Under the pieces are notes generated by a model that saw only the letters and a list, made by a program, of their open reading frames with translations, did no database searches and was not told the DNA's origin. DNA of 31,305 nt from Stentor coeruleus. Lineage: Eukaryota; Ciliophora; Heterotrichea; Heterotrichida; Stentoridae. The position numbers and the translations under genes were made by a program. How positions within the stretch are numbered: position 1 is the stretch's first letter; each line of letters opens with the position of its first letter. Positions 1-9,828 of the stretch are shown here, piece after piece. The stretch spans positions 1 through 31,305 of the forward strand of contig MPUH01000865.1 in NCBI GenBank assembly GCA_001970955.1, written 5' to 3'.

Positions 1-1870
1 ATTTAGATGTACATTTAGATGTATTTGGAAGGCTTTTGTAATTTGATTTCTGGGTTAATTAGGATTGATTTTTTAAAAGGGATCAAGATATTGATAACAG
101 AGAATTTAGGTATTTTATTATGATAAAAGAAGATATAAATTAATAGCTATGCAGGATGGTAAGAAAATTGGCTATACATGTTTCAAAGGAATAGTTAGTT
201 TGATACTTGCTTAGCTAAAAAATTGACAAAAAATTGCTAGAAAATGATTTTTTTAAGTGATTTTTGAGATACTTAAAAATATGATTTTACTTAGTTTACA
301 ATAAGATTTACAATTATTTTTTATCAAAATCATATTTAGAATGCCTATTTAAAATCTCAAGATTTTTATTGCCTTTTGAAAACTTCCTTTGTTATTCTTG
401 AGAAATCACTTATTTTAATATTTAAGTTGCATATTAATGAATTACTAGTCTTCTCATAAAATTTCTATGCATATATTAAACTAACAATTGAATTATTGAA
501 TTCAATTTTATAATTTAAAACTACTATTGGCTAGTTATTCCATTCATGCAGCATGATAATCAAATGGGTCCTGGCTAAAATATTATACTTTGCTAACTTC
601 TTAACACATATATTATAAGCAAAAATTATTTACTTCAATTAAACTACTTATCCTATATATTTAATGAAAAAATGCCACTTGACAATTACAATCACTCCTC
701 AGAGCTAAGACTAATTCATAAACCAGAACCAACCTAAGAGTCCCAAAATTCTTAATCATTCCACATTCATAAATAGTATAATAAAAGCATTTCGGTATAA
801 AAAATACTTTATATAACAAGTCTGATAATTCAGTATAGGCAAACTTGCAATCAAAAATGGATTAAAAGTTAAAGACACATGGGCATTAGGGCATACAATA
901 GTAGATTTGAGCTGCTCGTTCATACTATCTACAATAACACTATTGTTTCTAGAATTATGATCCTTTCATAGCATATCATGCAGTGTCAATTGGGTAAATA
1001 ATTGTAGGAAAGGCCTGTGGGACAATACACAACCTAGCTTGATCAAGGTCTTCATGTATTTATCAAGAAGAAACTCAAAATTTTTGACTATCATGTTGAG
1101 GAAAACCTGAGAATTACTTAGCAAAAGTAGAAAAGTTGATTTGTTCTTGATGAGACAAAGCTTGGATAAGTATTATGCTAGACTTTTCGTATAGTATAAG
1201 CGAATTCTGAGATAAGACTTCCGAGATAGAAATTTAAATTTTTAAGACTTCTGATGTATGGCGATCTTTAGAAAATATAAATAGCTTTGAATTATTATAA
1301 ATTTATATGTAAGGTTTATTGGTGTTTTATATAGTTATTGCTATGTGAAGATAAGGTTGTGTTTTATATTTTTGGTTTGATATTGGCAAATTTTAGAATT
1401 AGAAGGTAATTTTGAAATTTGGAGGAAAATGTGAGAGACTTGTGCTAATGCAAATCTAAAGGCATAAAAGCATTTATTATTTCTTATAATTTTCCAAATA
1501 TTACTAAACTTATCTTGGAATATTAAGTAAATTATTTAAATTTTTTATCTAATCGTATAAGCGAGCTTAGCTATATATAAAACCAAAATGAACACTTATT
1601 TAATCTTATAACAAACTTAATTGCATATAAAACCAAAATTAATACACTAGCACCTATCTAATTTTATATATAAACCCAATTATATATAAAATCAAATTAA
1701 AACCCACTTTACAATAAAAACACCTCTTTATACAAGGCATTTCCACAATCCAAAAAAAAATATGCTAACACTAACTCCATAATCATTAAAAAACTCCATA
1801 AAAATTGTTAAAATTTTACGTTCTAATACTGAAGAAAACTATATCTTTCAACGGCATTATGATGAAAACA
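1..1870. other. AT-rich gene-poor stretch
   Basis: No reading frame here has a convincing length, start or family motif. The sequence is strongly AT-rich with frequent stops in all six frames. A slightly less AT-rich part near 850-1200 contains short coding-like runs, but they change frame and I cannot assign them. Nothing resembling a tRNA or rRNA was seen. Confidence 0.5.
1575..1697. repeat. Imperfect short repeat, three copies
   Basis: The 15-mer ATATAAAACCAAAAT occurs at 1575-1589 and again exactly 50 nt later at 1625-1639. A degraded copy (ATATAAAATCAAAT) is at 1684-1697. The flanks of the first two copies share partial similarity (TAAT, CTTA, ACTT blocks), which suggests an old tandem duplication of about 50-58 nt. 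In AT-rich DNA this could also be chance reinforced by slippage. Confidence 0.4.
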
Positions 1871-2280
1871 AGTTGTACCCTCTAATTAGACCTAGCATCA
1901 GAACTTACAGGTATCTACAAGCGTTTTATCGAAATCAATATAAAAAAAGAGGTAAAATATCCAATCAAGAATTCTTATCAATGGGTGAATTATGTTACAA
2001 TCCATTTTGTGGGTGTTTGAAAATTGCTTTACCAATGTGTTCAGAAGAGTATATAAAAAATATAATTTATGGCTGCTTTTGAATGAAATGATGAATCCAT
2101 CTATACAAACAGTTGCAAGAGTGAAAATCAATGATTTATTAATCATTAAAGCTATAATAATTTTAGGAATTCTAGATTTTTATTTACCAAAATTCTATAA
2201 GTAGATGAATAGTCAAAAAAATGGAATCATTAAGTATTGTCGAATTTTAAGGTTTAAAGTTTCAAGAATAAGAATAGTTT

Positions 2281-2636
2281 ATCTTAAAGAAAATTAATTA
2301 TGCATTTTCTAAAGATTGGACGCTGTTTAGAGGTTTATGTAAAGCTATTTATAATAACTTGAAAGATGCTTTAAGAATTCAGTGAATCAATAGTTTTTAA
2401 TTTAGATGAAACTAGATTTGAATACGATTTTAAAAGTAAATATGCTTATGATTACAAGGGTAATTGAAGAAACTAGCATTGACTTTATAACTTGGAATAA
2501 TTACAAGGTACAAGAAGAATAAAGGTATTCATCTCAAGTTGATCATTCGATAACTGCTATCAATTTATTTAATAGGGAAAGTTCAAAATTGATGATTAAT
2601 CAATTTTTAGAAAAAAAGCAAGCAGGCAGCAATTGA
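2281..2636 (+). pseudogene. Decayed DDE-transposase-like fragment
   Basis: Three successive open pieces in different frames read like one broken protein: 2281-2382, 2384-2464 and 2463-2633 (the last with one TAA at 2520-2522). The middle piece contains FNLDETRFEYDF followed by KYAYDYKGN. This resembles the first catalytic Asp region of DDE-superfamily (pogo/Tigger or Tc5-like) transposases, where N-[ILM]-D-E-T is followed by a basic strand and K-G. I see no terminal inverted repeats and cannot place the second Asp or the third acidic residue. Short open frames upstream at 1873-2204 may be its N-terminal remains. The family call rests on one motif. Confidence 0.3.
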
Positions 2637-2639
2637 TAA

Positions 2640-3190
2640 ATATCGTATCTTAAGAGTACCATTTAAATAAGTAAAATGAATTCCATGAGTTAATATCAGC
2701 TCAATTAGAATTTTGCATTCCCTTATTTATCTTTAAAGCTAATCATTATAATAATTTCATTTATAAAATCAAGTTTGAAAAAATAAAGCATTAAACAAAA
2801 TGTAAATTCCATATAGATTATATCAAGTTTGAACTTAGAGAGTGATTTTTTGTATTTTTGTAATTATAATATATAAAAAGAAGTAAAATTTTTCGTTTCT
2901 TATTTAAAGTATATAGACAGGAGCATTTTATCAGATTTAAGAAATTAGAATCATTATTCAGTTCATCATAAAATAGCCTTTCATGTTTTTTTTTTTAAAT
3001 ATACAATTAGGTGATATTTAAATTATTTATCTAAAAAATTGTGCTTAAAATATTTACTAAAAATCTATTAAATTTTTAATGTATGTGCTATATAATTATA
3101 AGAAGAGATAATTGAATGAAAAGTCTGGAAAATTTAATAAGACTTTTGCAATAAAACGATAGATTTTTTTTTTTAAGGTTTAGAGGAATT
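2640..3190. other. AT-rich gap, nothing recognised
   Basis: Very AT-rich with homopolymer T and A runs (for example around 2988 and 3167). No supported gene. The last part begins to resemble the 3' flank of the decayed paralogue near 5866 (see that entry). Confidence 0.5.
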
Positions 3191-3360
3191 TTAACTATTT
3201 CCTATCAACTTTCATAAATTCAAATAGCAAATCAAATCATTTATTTCAGTAAATACTCATGAAATTACACTTAACTAAACTAGTATTTATAATAGTCTTT
3301 TTATTTCATCAAACATTAATACGAATCAATTCTAAGTTGAAATTAAGTAAATCTTATATT

Positions 3361-3980
3361 CTAAGGATGATTAAAATGATCAACACCTAGAATAGAGGCA
3401 ACTCCAATTGGTGAGAAGTGAATAGGCTGATCTGTTGGGTTGGCAAAATTAAAGCCATGTATATGCTGAAAATATAAATCTTGATGCATATTATGATGAA
3501 TATTATGATGCATATGATGTTGTTCATGAATATTAGAAAAATGATGTATCATATCATCATTCTGCCCATTTAGCCTAGCTCTTGAGGTTATTATAAATCT
3601 TATAATAATCATACAAAACGCAATCAAAATAAAAGTTCCAATAAAAATAATAAAATCCCTGCAACTAAAGGTACTGTCAATTTCCCTTGCCGATTTCTGG
3701 ATGCTTTGTTAATCTCTATAAGCTGAAAGACAGAACAAACTATCCCTGAACTAATCCAGGTTAAAATGTTTATAGATAAGTAGAAAACTAAGTAGTTGAT
3801 ATTTTTGATTAAAGAATTTCTTAAGGCTCTTGTTATTATAAAAGTGATAATGCAAAAGCAGCTCATTATAATTTGAGTTATAGTGATTATGATGCTATTG
3901 CCAATGAGTATCGCAATAACTATAATTTTAACTAGTAACACTATTGCTAGAACATATACAATGAATCCCATCATCATCAT
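3361..3980 (-). pseudogene. Four-TM protein, frameshifted copy with His-rich tail
   Basis: Two overlapping minus-strand frames (start at 3980, first stop at 3624; second frame open to the stop at 3361) together match the intact gene at 4234-4977 along their whole membrane part. The match switches frame around 3650-3662: the first frame matches up to KLTVPLVA, and the other frame then continues with DFIIFIGTFILIAF in the position of the paralogue's fourth membrane helix. No 15- or 16-nt GT-AG removal gives the needed shift, so this is an indel, either real or a sequencing error. The N-terminus starts at MMMMGF and lacks the paralogue's roughly 40-residue leader. The C-terminal tail is not Pro/Asn-rich as in the paralogue but packed with His and Met (HEQHHMHHNIHHNMHQ). 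I do not recognise the family. If the indel is an assembly error, this is a functional gene of about 205 residues. Confidence 0.6.
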
Positions 3981-4233
3981 TGAATTTACTGTGTTTTTTT
4001 ATCTCATATTATAATTGCTCTCTAGATTTATTAGATTGATAAGTTTAATAATATTATTTATTGAGGAGACATATAATTTTATGATTAGGTGGTAAGAAAC
4101 ATTATTTAATTTTATTTTTTTGAGCCTAAAAAATAATTCTGTTTTTAAAAAAATATATATAGCATTAAAAATGACTGAAATTTATACTAGCATCCTAAAG
4201 TCCAAATAACTTAAAACTAATAATCTAAGCTAA

Positions 4234-4977
4234 TTAGAAGGTGGGATTTGCTGGGGAGTTTCCAAACTGAGTTGTCCCATTTCCATAAATCTGGTTCGAG
4301 GCATTTCCTGCTGGGGGGAAATACAAAGGCTCGCTAGCAACATAAGGTGATGGGTTTATAAACTGAGTATTAGGTATAGGTTGATTTGGAAAACCATTTT
4401 GTGAATAAAAATAAGGATTATCATATACCATATGTTCATTTTTTCCTGATTTATAGTATTCTAAGGCTCTTATATAAAAGCTTAAGGTTTTAGAAAATAT
4501 AGCTAAGAACATCATTCCAATAATAAGTAAAGCAATCCATGAAAAAAGCACTCCACTCAATGGTCCCTGGCGTCTAAACGGAGCATTTACAAGTTCCAAA
4601 ATTTGAAGCACTGTGCATACTACTCCAATGACAAACCAGGCTAGTAAGCATATTTTTACGCAACGCCTTAATGAGTTTGCATTTTTAGCTAATGAACTTT
4701 TCAAAGATAGGGAAATAATGCCAAGCACGACACACATAATGATCAATACAATTTGAAAAAAAAGAATTAAAGCACTAATACCAATTGTCACAGATATAGC
4801 AACGACTCTTATAATTAGAGCTGCTGCTAAGATAAAAACCTTGAAACCATGCCTAGTTGCATCATATTCTAAAAGCCGTGATTGCATATTTATTATCTTC
4901 TCCAGGTTTGATCGGCATATGTGCTCAAGGGAAGTGAGTGACTTAATAAAATAATTTGGCATCATGATTGTTTGCAA
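4234..4977 (-). CDS. Putative four-TM membrane protein, family not recognised
   Basis: 247 residues. Hydrophobic segments lie at about 45-68, 70-93, 107-130 and 141-163, separated by short basic loops (SLKSSLAKNANSLRR and PFRRQG). A roughly 40-residue hydrophilic N-terminus precedes them. The C-terminal 65 residues are low-complexity, rich in Pro, Asn, Gln, Tyr and Gly (YSQNGFPNQPIPNTQF). No catalytic motif, signal peptide or known domain was seen. Two further copies lie on the same strand: a frameshifted one directly downstream (3361-3980) and a badly decayed one upstream (about 5866-6510), so this is a local gene family in turnover. The start is the first ATG of a frame with no alternative upstream Met. 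Function is unknown; a tetraspan or MARVEL-like scaffold is possible only by topology. Confidence 0.75.
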   Translation of the reverse strand: MQTIMMPNYFIKSLTSLEHICRSNLEKIINMQSRLLEYDATRHGFKVFILAAALIIRVVAISVTIGISALILFFQIVLIIMCVVLGIISLSLKSSLAKNANSLRRCVKICLLAWFVIGVVCTVLQILELVNAPFRRQGPLSGVLFSWIALLIIGMMFLAIFSKTLSFYIRALEYYKSGKNEHMVYDNPYFYSQNGFPNQPIPNTQFINPSPYVASEPLYFPPAGNASNQIYGNGTTQFGNSPANPTF

Positions 4978-5865
4978 TAGAGGATGTAGTATACTTATTT
5001 ATTTTTTTGAATTATTTTGGAAAATAATCAAAAAAAAATTTTGGTTAAAGTAGAAATTATAGTTTTTAGATTTTATTATAAAGAATGCGAGCTTTTGAAA
5101 TATTTAAATGAATATCTTCAATGGCTTAAGTACTCATTTTTAGCAAGCAACCCAAAAAAGTATGAATATTAGGTACATTAATGGATATAGTTTTTTTAAA
5201 TAAAGTTAAAGTAGCTAAACTTATCTAGAGCTATTAACCTTAACTAAGTTTCATGAGTACATCCCTAATATCATTGACAAAATATTCAAAGAATTTGGAT
5301 TCCAACGTCTTCGATATTGAAATTCACCAAAATTAGCATCAACTGTTGATCAAGCCAAATACCCACGTTTTTCCTAATAATTTTCTACCCCGATTGCGTT
5401 TACTTTTAACAAGACAGTGTTAATCTATTTAGAATATGGTTTCTGGGTCACCAATCTGAGATTCACTAAATTCCAAATAATAAATAATAGTTAACTTTCT
5501 AAACTTTTGAAGCCACTTGTGAACATGAACAGTCACTAATTATGCACCGAAAGATTTTTTCCCCTGGATTTTCTTATTGGTTTGAGCAAGAAGGACAAGA
5601 CAGATCGCTCTGCAAAATTCCACAAGATTGAAACTAGTGGACTGATGCATCATCATCATAGCAAGTCTCACCAATTCTTATTTCATGTATCAGAAAATTC
5701 GCCTTAAAAGTTGCTTATCTTAAAAATAAATTTATTTTATGATTTAAAATCGGATTTACAAGAATTTTTTTTAGTAAATAATCTGTAATTAAATCAATTT
5801 GTACTTGAAAAGTTTAAATCATAATTTATGAATTTTTAAATTATCTTAGTTAAAACTTACTATTT
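4978..5865. other. Gap with weak coding traces
   Basis: The first 220 bases are AT-rich and featureless. The plus-strand frame 5228-5707 contains five internal stops in about 160 codons and protein-like runs such as LIYLEYGFWVTNLRFTKF. That is fewer stops than expected for this base composition, but not decisively so. No family is recognised. It may be a decayed gene or chance. Confidence 0.3.
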
Positions 5866-6510
5866 TCTATCAACTCTTATAAAACTTATAAAACAAAGCT
5901 TTCAATTTAATCTTAAAATACTCATAAAATTAAGGTGGGAAATAAATTGGCTTATCCAGAGATATCAATATTAGGCTAGCAAATTAGGACCATGCATATT
6001 TTAAAATGCAAATTTTGATGCACATTATGAAGAATATATAATAAACATAAAGAATATCTTGATCCTCATTTTTATCATAATGCTTATGAATATTAGTATA
6101 ATAATTCATCATAGCATCATTCTATCCATTTTGCTAAGCATCTTCCAAGTGAAATCAATATAAAAGTTCAAATAAAAAACAAAAATACGCTGCAATTAAA
6201 GTCAAGCTAAACTTGCTTATGATAAAAGATGCTTTATATTTTTCTATTATCTGAAAGAATGAAAAACTATTCCTAAGGTAACCCATATAAAAATGTTTAC
6301 AGACAAGTAGAATAGTATTTCGTTTTTATTTTAGCTAAATAGCATCTAGAATTAAAGTTAAGATGCAAAGTGTAATTTAATAACAGTTAATTATGATTTT
6401 AGTTATAAGGATTATTGCACTACCAACAAGCTTTACAAAAACTTTTGTTTTTACTAGACAGACTATTGCTTGAATGAATATTACGAATCTCATCATCATG
6501 ATATTAAATG
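5866..6510 (-). pseudogene. Decayed third copy of the four-TM gene
   Basis: Nucleotide similarity to 3195-3980 runs collinearly through this stretch. Matched landmarks: ctattttctatcaact (5868) vs ctatttcctatcaact (3199); gaatattagtataataattcatcatagcatcattctatcc-type sequence near 6090-6125 vs 3530-3570; the block around 6275-6310 vs 3750-3785; and the ATG-rich end catcatcat near 6491 vs 3970. Every frame is broken by stops and indels, so it cannot encode the protein. The similarity continues into the 3' flank, so the duplication included flanking DNA. It is more diverged than the 3361-3980 copy. Confidence 0.65.
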
Positions 6511-6866
6511 ATCTAGTTTTTGATTGGATATTTATATTTGTTCTTAAATAATAGCATAGTATTCAGGATGAACCTATTCAAGTAGAGCTATGTCTGAAAG
6601 AGTTTGAGAGACTTGGAGGTGTATTATTATTAAATTCTTTGATTTATTATTTAATATCTTTGCATTTTTGTCAATCTTCTATAAATGCTTTTATTTTCAG
6701 AAGGATCACCACACATTCAACATTTTAAATCAGTTGTTAAGTAATGTAATTATATTAGAATAACTGAGTAACTTTTAGTTGAATTATTAATACTAGTGCA
6801 TATGTGCGTTCTGCTCTATATAAGAAAACCAAATACTAGAAACAACTGACTGACAATCTATAGTAA

Positions 6867-7358
6867 AAGCAACTAAGGCGCTCATCTCGCAATACTGGAG
6901 AACTATCAGTGAAAAAACACCATGCATTGGAAGCAATCAATGTGGGGATGACTTCTCAAAGAATAGGATTCCAAGGCTGGAAACTTCATTGTCAATCACC
7001 TGAAAAAGTCCCAATTACAACAAGAACTAATCAAGAATTTTAAGATATGCTTTAAAAGCTAGGCTTCACAAGGAAAAACAAAATAAACGCAAGAATTTTA
7101 AGATATGCTTTAAAAGCTAGGCTTCACAAGGAAAAACAAAATAAACGCAAGATTTGCCTCAGCTATACTCAATCTCAAAAAAGAAACTCTAAAGAATTAC
7201 TGGAAAAAGTCAACGAGCACATTATTAAAGACGACAAGTGGTACACCATCCCGAATTAACTAAAAAAGAGGCTACAGGACTCTCAAACTTGGATTGGACG
7301 AGGTTACAACTCTACCAAACAAACTCCTTCTACTTTAACTCTATATAATAATAGCTAA
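6867..7358 (+). pseudogene. Coding-like frame with three internal TAA, unrecognised
   Basis: This plus-strand frame has 164 codons to its final TAA (7356-7358) and only three internal stops, all TAA (7041, 7053 and 7257). That is clearly fewer than the local composition would give by chance. It reads as a basic, Lys/Arg/Gln-rich protein (VGMTSQRIGFQGWKLH; ELLEKVNEHIIKDDKWYTIP). A 58-bp duplication inside it shifts the frame by one base between copies. Without the duplication, the upstream part would join a different downstream frame that is also fairly open (NARFASAILNLKKETLKNYW). There is no family match I can defend. It could be a degenerate mobile-element gene or a recent pseudogene. Confidence 0.3.
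7032..7152. repeat. 58-bp direct tandem duplication
   Basis: Positions 7032-7089 and 7090-7147 are identical, followed by five further matching bases (CAAGA). The unit is 58 bp, not a multiple of three, and there is no N between copies. Its size is in the range of the two N-joined duplications in this window (49 and 67 nt), so it may be another unmerged contig overlap rather than a biological repeat. Confidence 0.9.
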
Positions 7359-7670
7359 TCCAATTTTATTTCATTTATTTTCTATATAATTTTAATGTAA
7401 TATTACTTTCCATCTCTTCATTTCTATTCCTATTTAATTGGCTTCAACTTTTTTAAACAAAATATGCTTTTTGGCACACTTATTCATAGTGCTTACTTTT
7501 TCTATTTGAATTTTTCTTGAGTATTAACTTCTAAATATTTGCGGATTTAATTAATTTTATTCTATTATTAAATTAGCCATGATATTCCTCTATCTCCAAT
7601 TTATTTNGCTAAAAAAAATTCATAAATATATTTTAAGTACATCCATTTATTTTCAAATTTAGATTACTAA

Positions 7671-9545
7671 TTAAGTATTGCTTTTTAGAGGAAATTGCTG
7701 GTGAGGATTAAAATTAATCGGAATTTCAGGTCTATGAATTTGGTTTATAATCCGCACTTGTGGTGGTGTCCCAGAAACTAATGGAATTGAAGCATTATTT
7801 GATGCTTGTTGATAAGGCATAGGAGGTACTTGAAATTTTATAGTATCAGACTTTGATTTAAAATAATCATCAGAACTCTCTTTATATGCACATTGAGTAG
7901 GAAACTGATAAGTCATACAATTACTCGTAGCAGTTTGGGTAAAATGACTGATTCGAATCGAAGCTACTTGAGCCCTTCCTCCTGAGTTCCAACTATTTTT
8001 TGATTCAAATCTATTTTGTGAGTCTCTTAAATCTTTTATCAGTGCTTGAATTTTAGGATTATTCGCAACTTGTGAATTTGAAATCTCTTGTTCTGAAATC
8101 CTTGCAGCCTCTTTAGCTTTTTCAAACTTTCCAGCATCGGCAAATTTTATGACTTCTTTTAAGCTTTCGGCTCCTTTAACCCTATAGTATTCTAATAACA
8201 CTTTTTCATCTTTTTTAATCTCTTCATCATTCTCTACAATAAATAGCTCAAGCACTGCATTTTTTATTGCTTTTTCTCCATTTTTCAAAGTAAAAGTAGC
8301 TACTGCTTCAATTGGGACTATTTTTTGTCCTACAAAATTCTTTTTTATAGCTTTAAATTCCAAAACAAAAACTGAGTCTTTTTCATCGCCAAAGAACACA
8401 TTCGACATTGCAAAAACTTTACCCCCAGTATTTGAGTAAACTTTAGATAGCTTAAACGGGACTTTACAAGAATTAGTCTTAAGTGATACTTGAACATTAC
8501 TAGCAAGTAAAGCAAATATTTCTCCTATACAATTTGTAAATGCATCAGTTACTGAAGCTTCATTTTCTACATAATAAAAGTTTCCATTTGTCAATTCAGC
8601 CATCAAGTTCATCACAACAGAATCATGATCTTTTCCATATCCAAAAGTATGCATTCTATATGAATCTTTTATCCTAGGTTTAAACTCATCTATAGCCACT
8701 CGGATTCTTTGATTTACTGATTTTGTATCATTATCACATCCATCACTCAGCAATAATATCGAAGTTAACTGATTACAAACTTTTCTATCAGCTAGTATAT
8801 GCAAAGCAGCTCTAACTCCACATTCTATATTTGTACCACCAGTTGGTCCTAAGGTATTGATAATTTGAGTAATTTTAACTTTCCCTTGCTCATTCATAAC
8901 AGTCAAGGGACAATAAATAAAAGCTGAATTGCTAAAACCAATAATGCTGACTCTATCAAAATCTTTAAGCAAAGTTATAATAAACTCCATAGTTATTTTG
9001 ACTAGTTTAATTTTTTCTGATCTCATACTTCCTGAGATATCAACAACGAAAATCAAGTCTAAGCTTCGTCGATTTTTTTCTATAATGTCTAAGTCTATAG
9101 TTTCACCTTTAAGTGCGACTATGCAAGGAAGCTCAACAGAGGTTTTAAGCTTAAGCTTGTTATAAAGAGGCTTTATAGAAAATGATATTAGATTCTCATA
9201 AGGCACTGATATGGCCTTTTTAGTAACAATTTTTAATGGTTCATCAGTATCTAAGGCTAATGCACTGGAGTAAACTATCATATCAGCTATTTTAGGTTTT
9301 TGTGTGCTTGGCATGGTCAATTGTTGTGGAGGGTATAGCAATGATTGCTGAGTTGAAGTATTTGATAAATCAGATGAACTCATCACTTGGTTGGGTGAAA
9401 TTTTTAAAGGATTAGTCAGTGCTTGAGGAGGTGAGGGAAATAATAATGCAGATACCACAGTCTTAGGTAAATTGTTTTTAGTTAGTATAATATTTTCTAG
9501 CACTTCATTATCGTCTAGGTTCATTTTATTACTATTTATAGACAA
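7671..9545 (-). CDS. von Willebrand factor A domain protein
   Basis: 624 residues, single exon. After a Ser/Pro/Gln-rich N-terminus (1-85) and a beta-rich stretch, a VWA domain spans about 160-345. Its metal-ion-dependent adhesion site is complete: D169-x-S171-x-S173 (VVDISGSM), T238 in GPTGGTN and D268 in LLLSDG. It should therefore bind a divalent cation and a protein ligand. The C-terminal half has beta-strand repeats, then a helical stretch (YYRVKGAESLKEVIKFADAG and onward, about 460-530) like that found after the VWA domain in plant and protist VWA proteins of the WAV3/Vint group. I see no RING finger, signal peptide or TM helix, so it is probably cytosolic. The tail is Pro/Gln-rich. Paralogous cytosolic VWA proteins are common in ciliates; the client is unknown. 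Confidence 0.85.
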   Translation of the reverse strand: MSINSNKMNLDDNEVLENIILTKNNLPKTVVSALLFPSPPQALTNPLKISPNQVMSSSDLSNTSTQQSLLYPPQQLTMPSTQKPKIADMIVYSSALALDTDEPLKIVTKKAISVPYENLISFSIKPLYNKLKLKTSVELPCIVALKGETIDLDIIEKNRRSLDLIFVVDISGSMRSEKIKLVKITMEFIITLLKDFDRVSIIGFSNSAFIYCPLTVMNEQGKVKITQIINTLGPTGGTNIECGVRAALHILADRKVCNQLTSILLLSDGCDNDTKSVNQRIRVAIDEFKPRIKDSYRMHTFGYGKDHDSVVMNLMAELTNGNFYYVENEASVTDAFTNCIGEIFALLASNVQVSLKTNSCKVPFKLSKVYSNTGGKVFAMSNVFFGDEKDSVFVLEFKAIKKNFVGQKIVPIEAVATFTLKNGEKAIKNAVLELFIVENDEEIKKDEKVLLEYYRVKGAESLKEVIKFADAGKFEKAKEAARISEQEISNSQVANNPKIQALIKDLRDSQNRFESKNSWNSGGRAQVASIRISHFTQTATSNCMTYQFPTQCAYKESSDDYFKSKSDTIKFQVPPMPYQQASNNASIPLVSGTPPQVRIINQIHRPEIPINFNPHQQFPLKSNT

Positions 9546-9828
9546 TTTGTATTAAGTCTCTAATTTTAATAAAATTATTTGGCTTTTAAATATGGCGTTA
9601 AGACAAAATTAGATAAAGATAAGTTGTAATGAAAAATAGTATTTGAACAATATAGAATAATAATTTTATATAGTAAAGTTGTATTTTGCACTAGAATTTT
9701 TAATAAGATGAAAAATAGTATTACATATGAAAAACTTATGCTTAAACTAACGCTTTGGTTAAAATAAACTTTTACTAGACGGCTGTTCAGCTTATATAAG
9801 TAAATAATTACATGGTTTAAAAAATAAT
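9546..9828. promoter_or_regulatory. Shared divergent upstream region
   Basis: 283 bases separate the start codons of the VWA gene (minus) and the channel gene (plus), so this gap must hold both promoters. It is AT-rich with no clear TATA element that I can separate from background. Confidence 0.4.

Larger units (their letters stand above)
6511..7670. other. Non-coding gap with broken coding-like region and one N
   Basis: Apart from the coding-like 6867-7358 stretch and its 58-bp duplication (listed separately), no gene is seen. A single N at 7607 marks an assembly join or ambiguous base. Unlike the Ns at 10089 and 29989, it has no duplicated flanks. Confidence 0.5.
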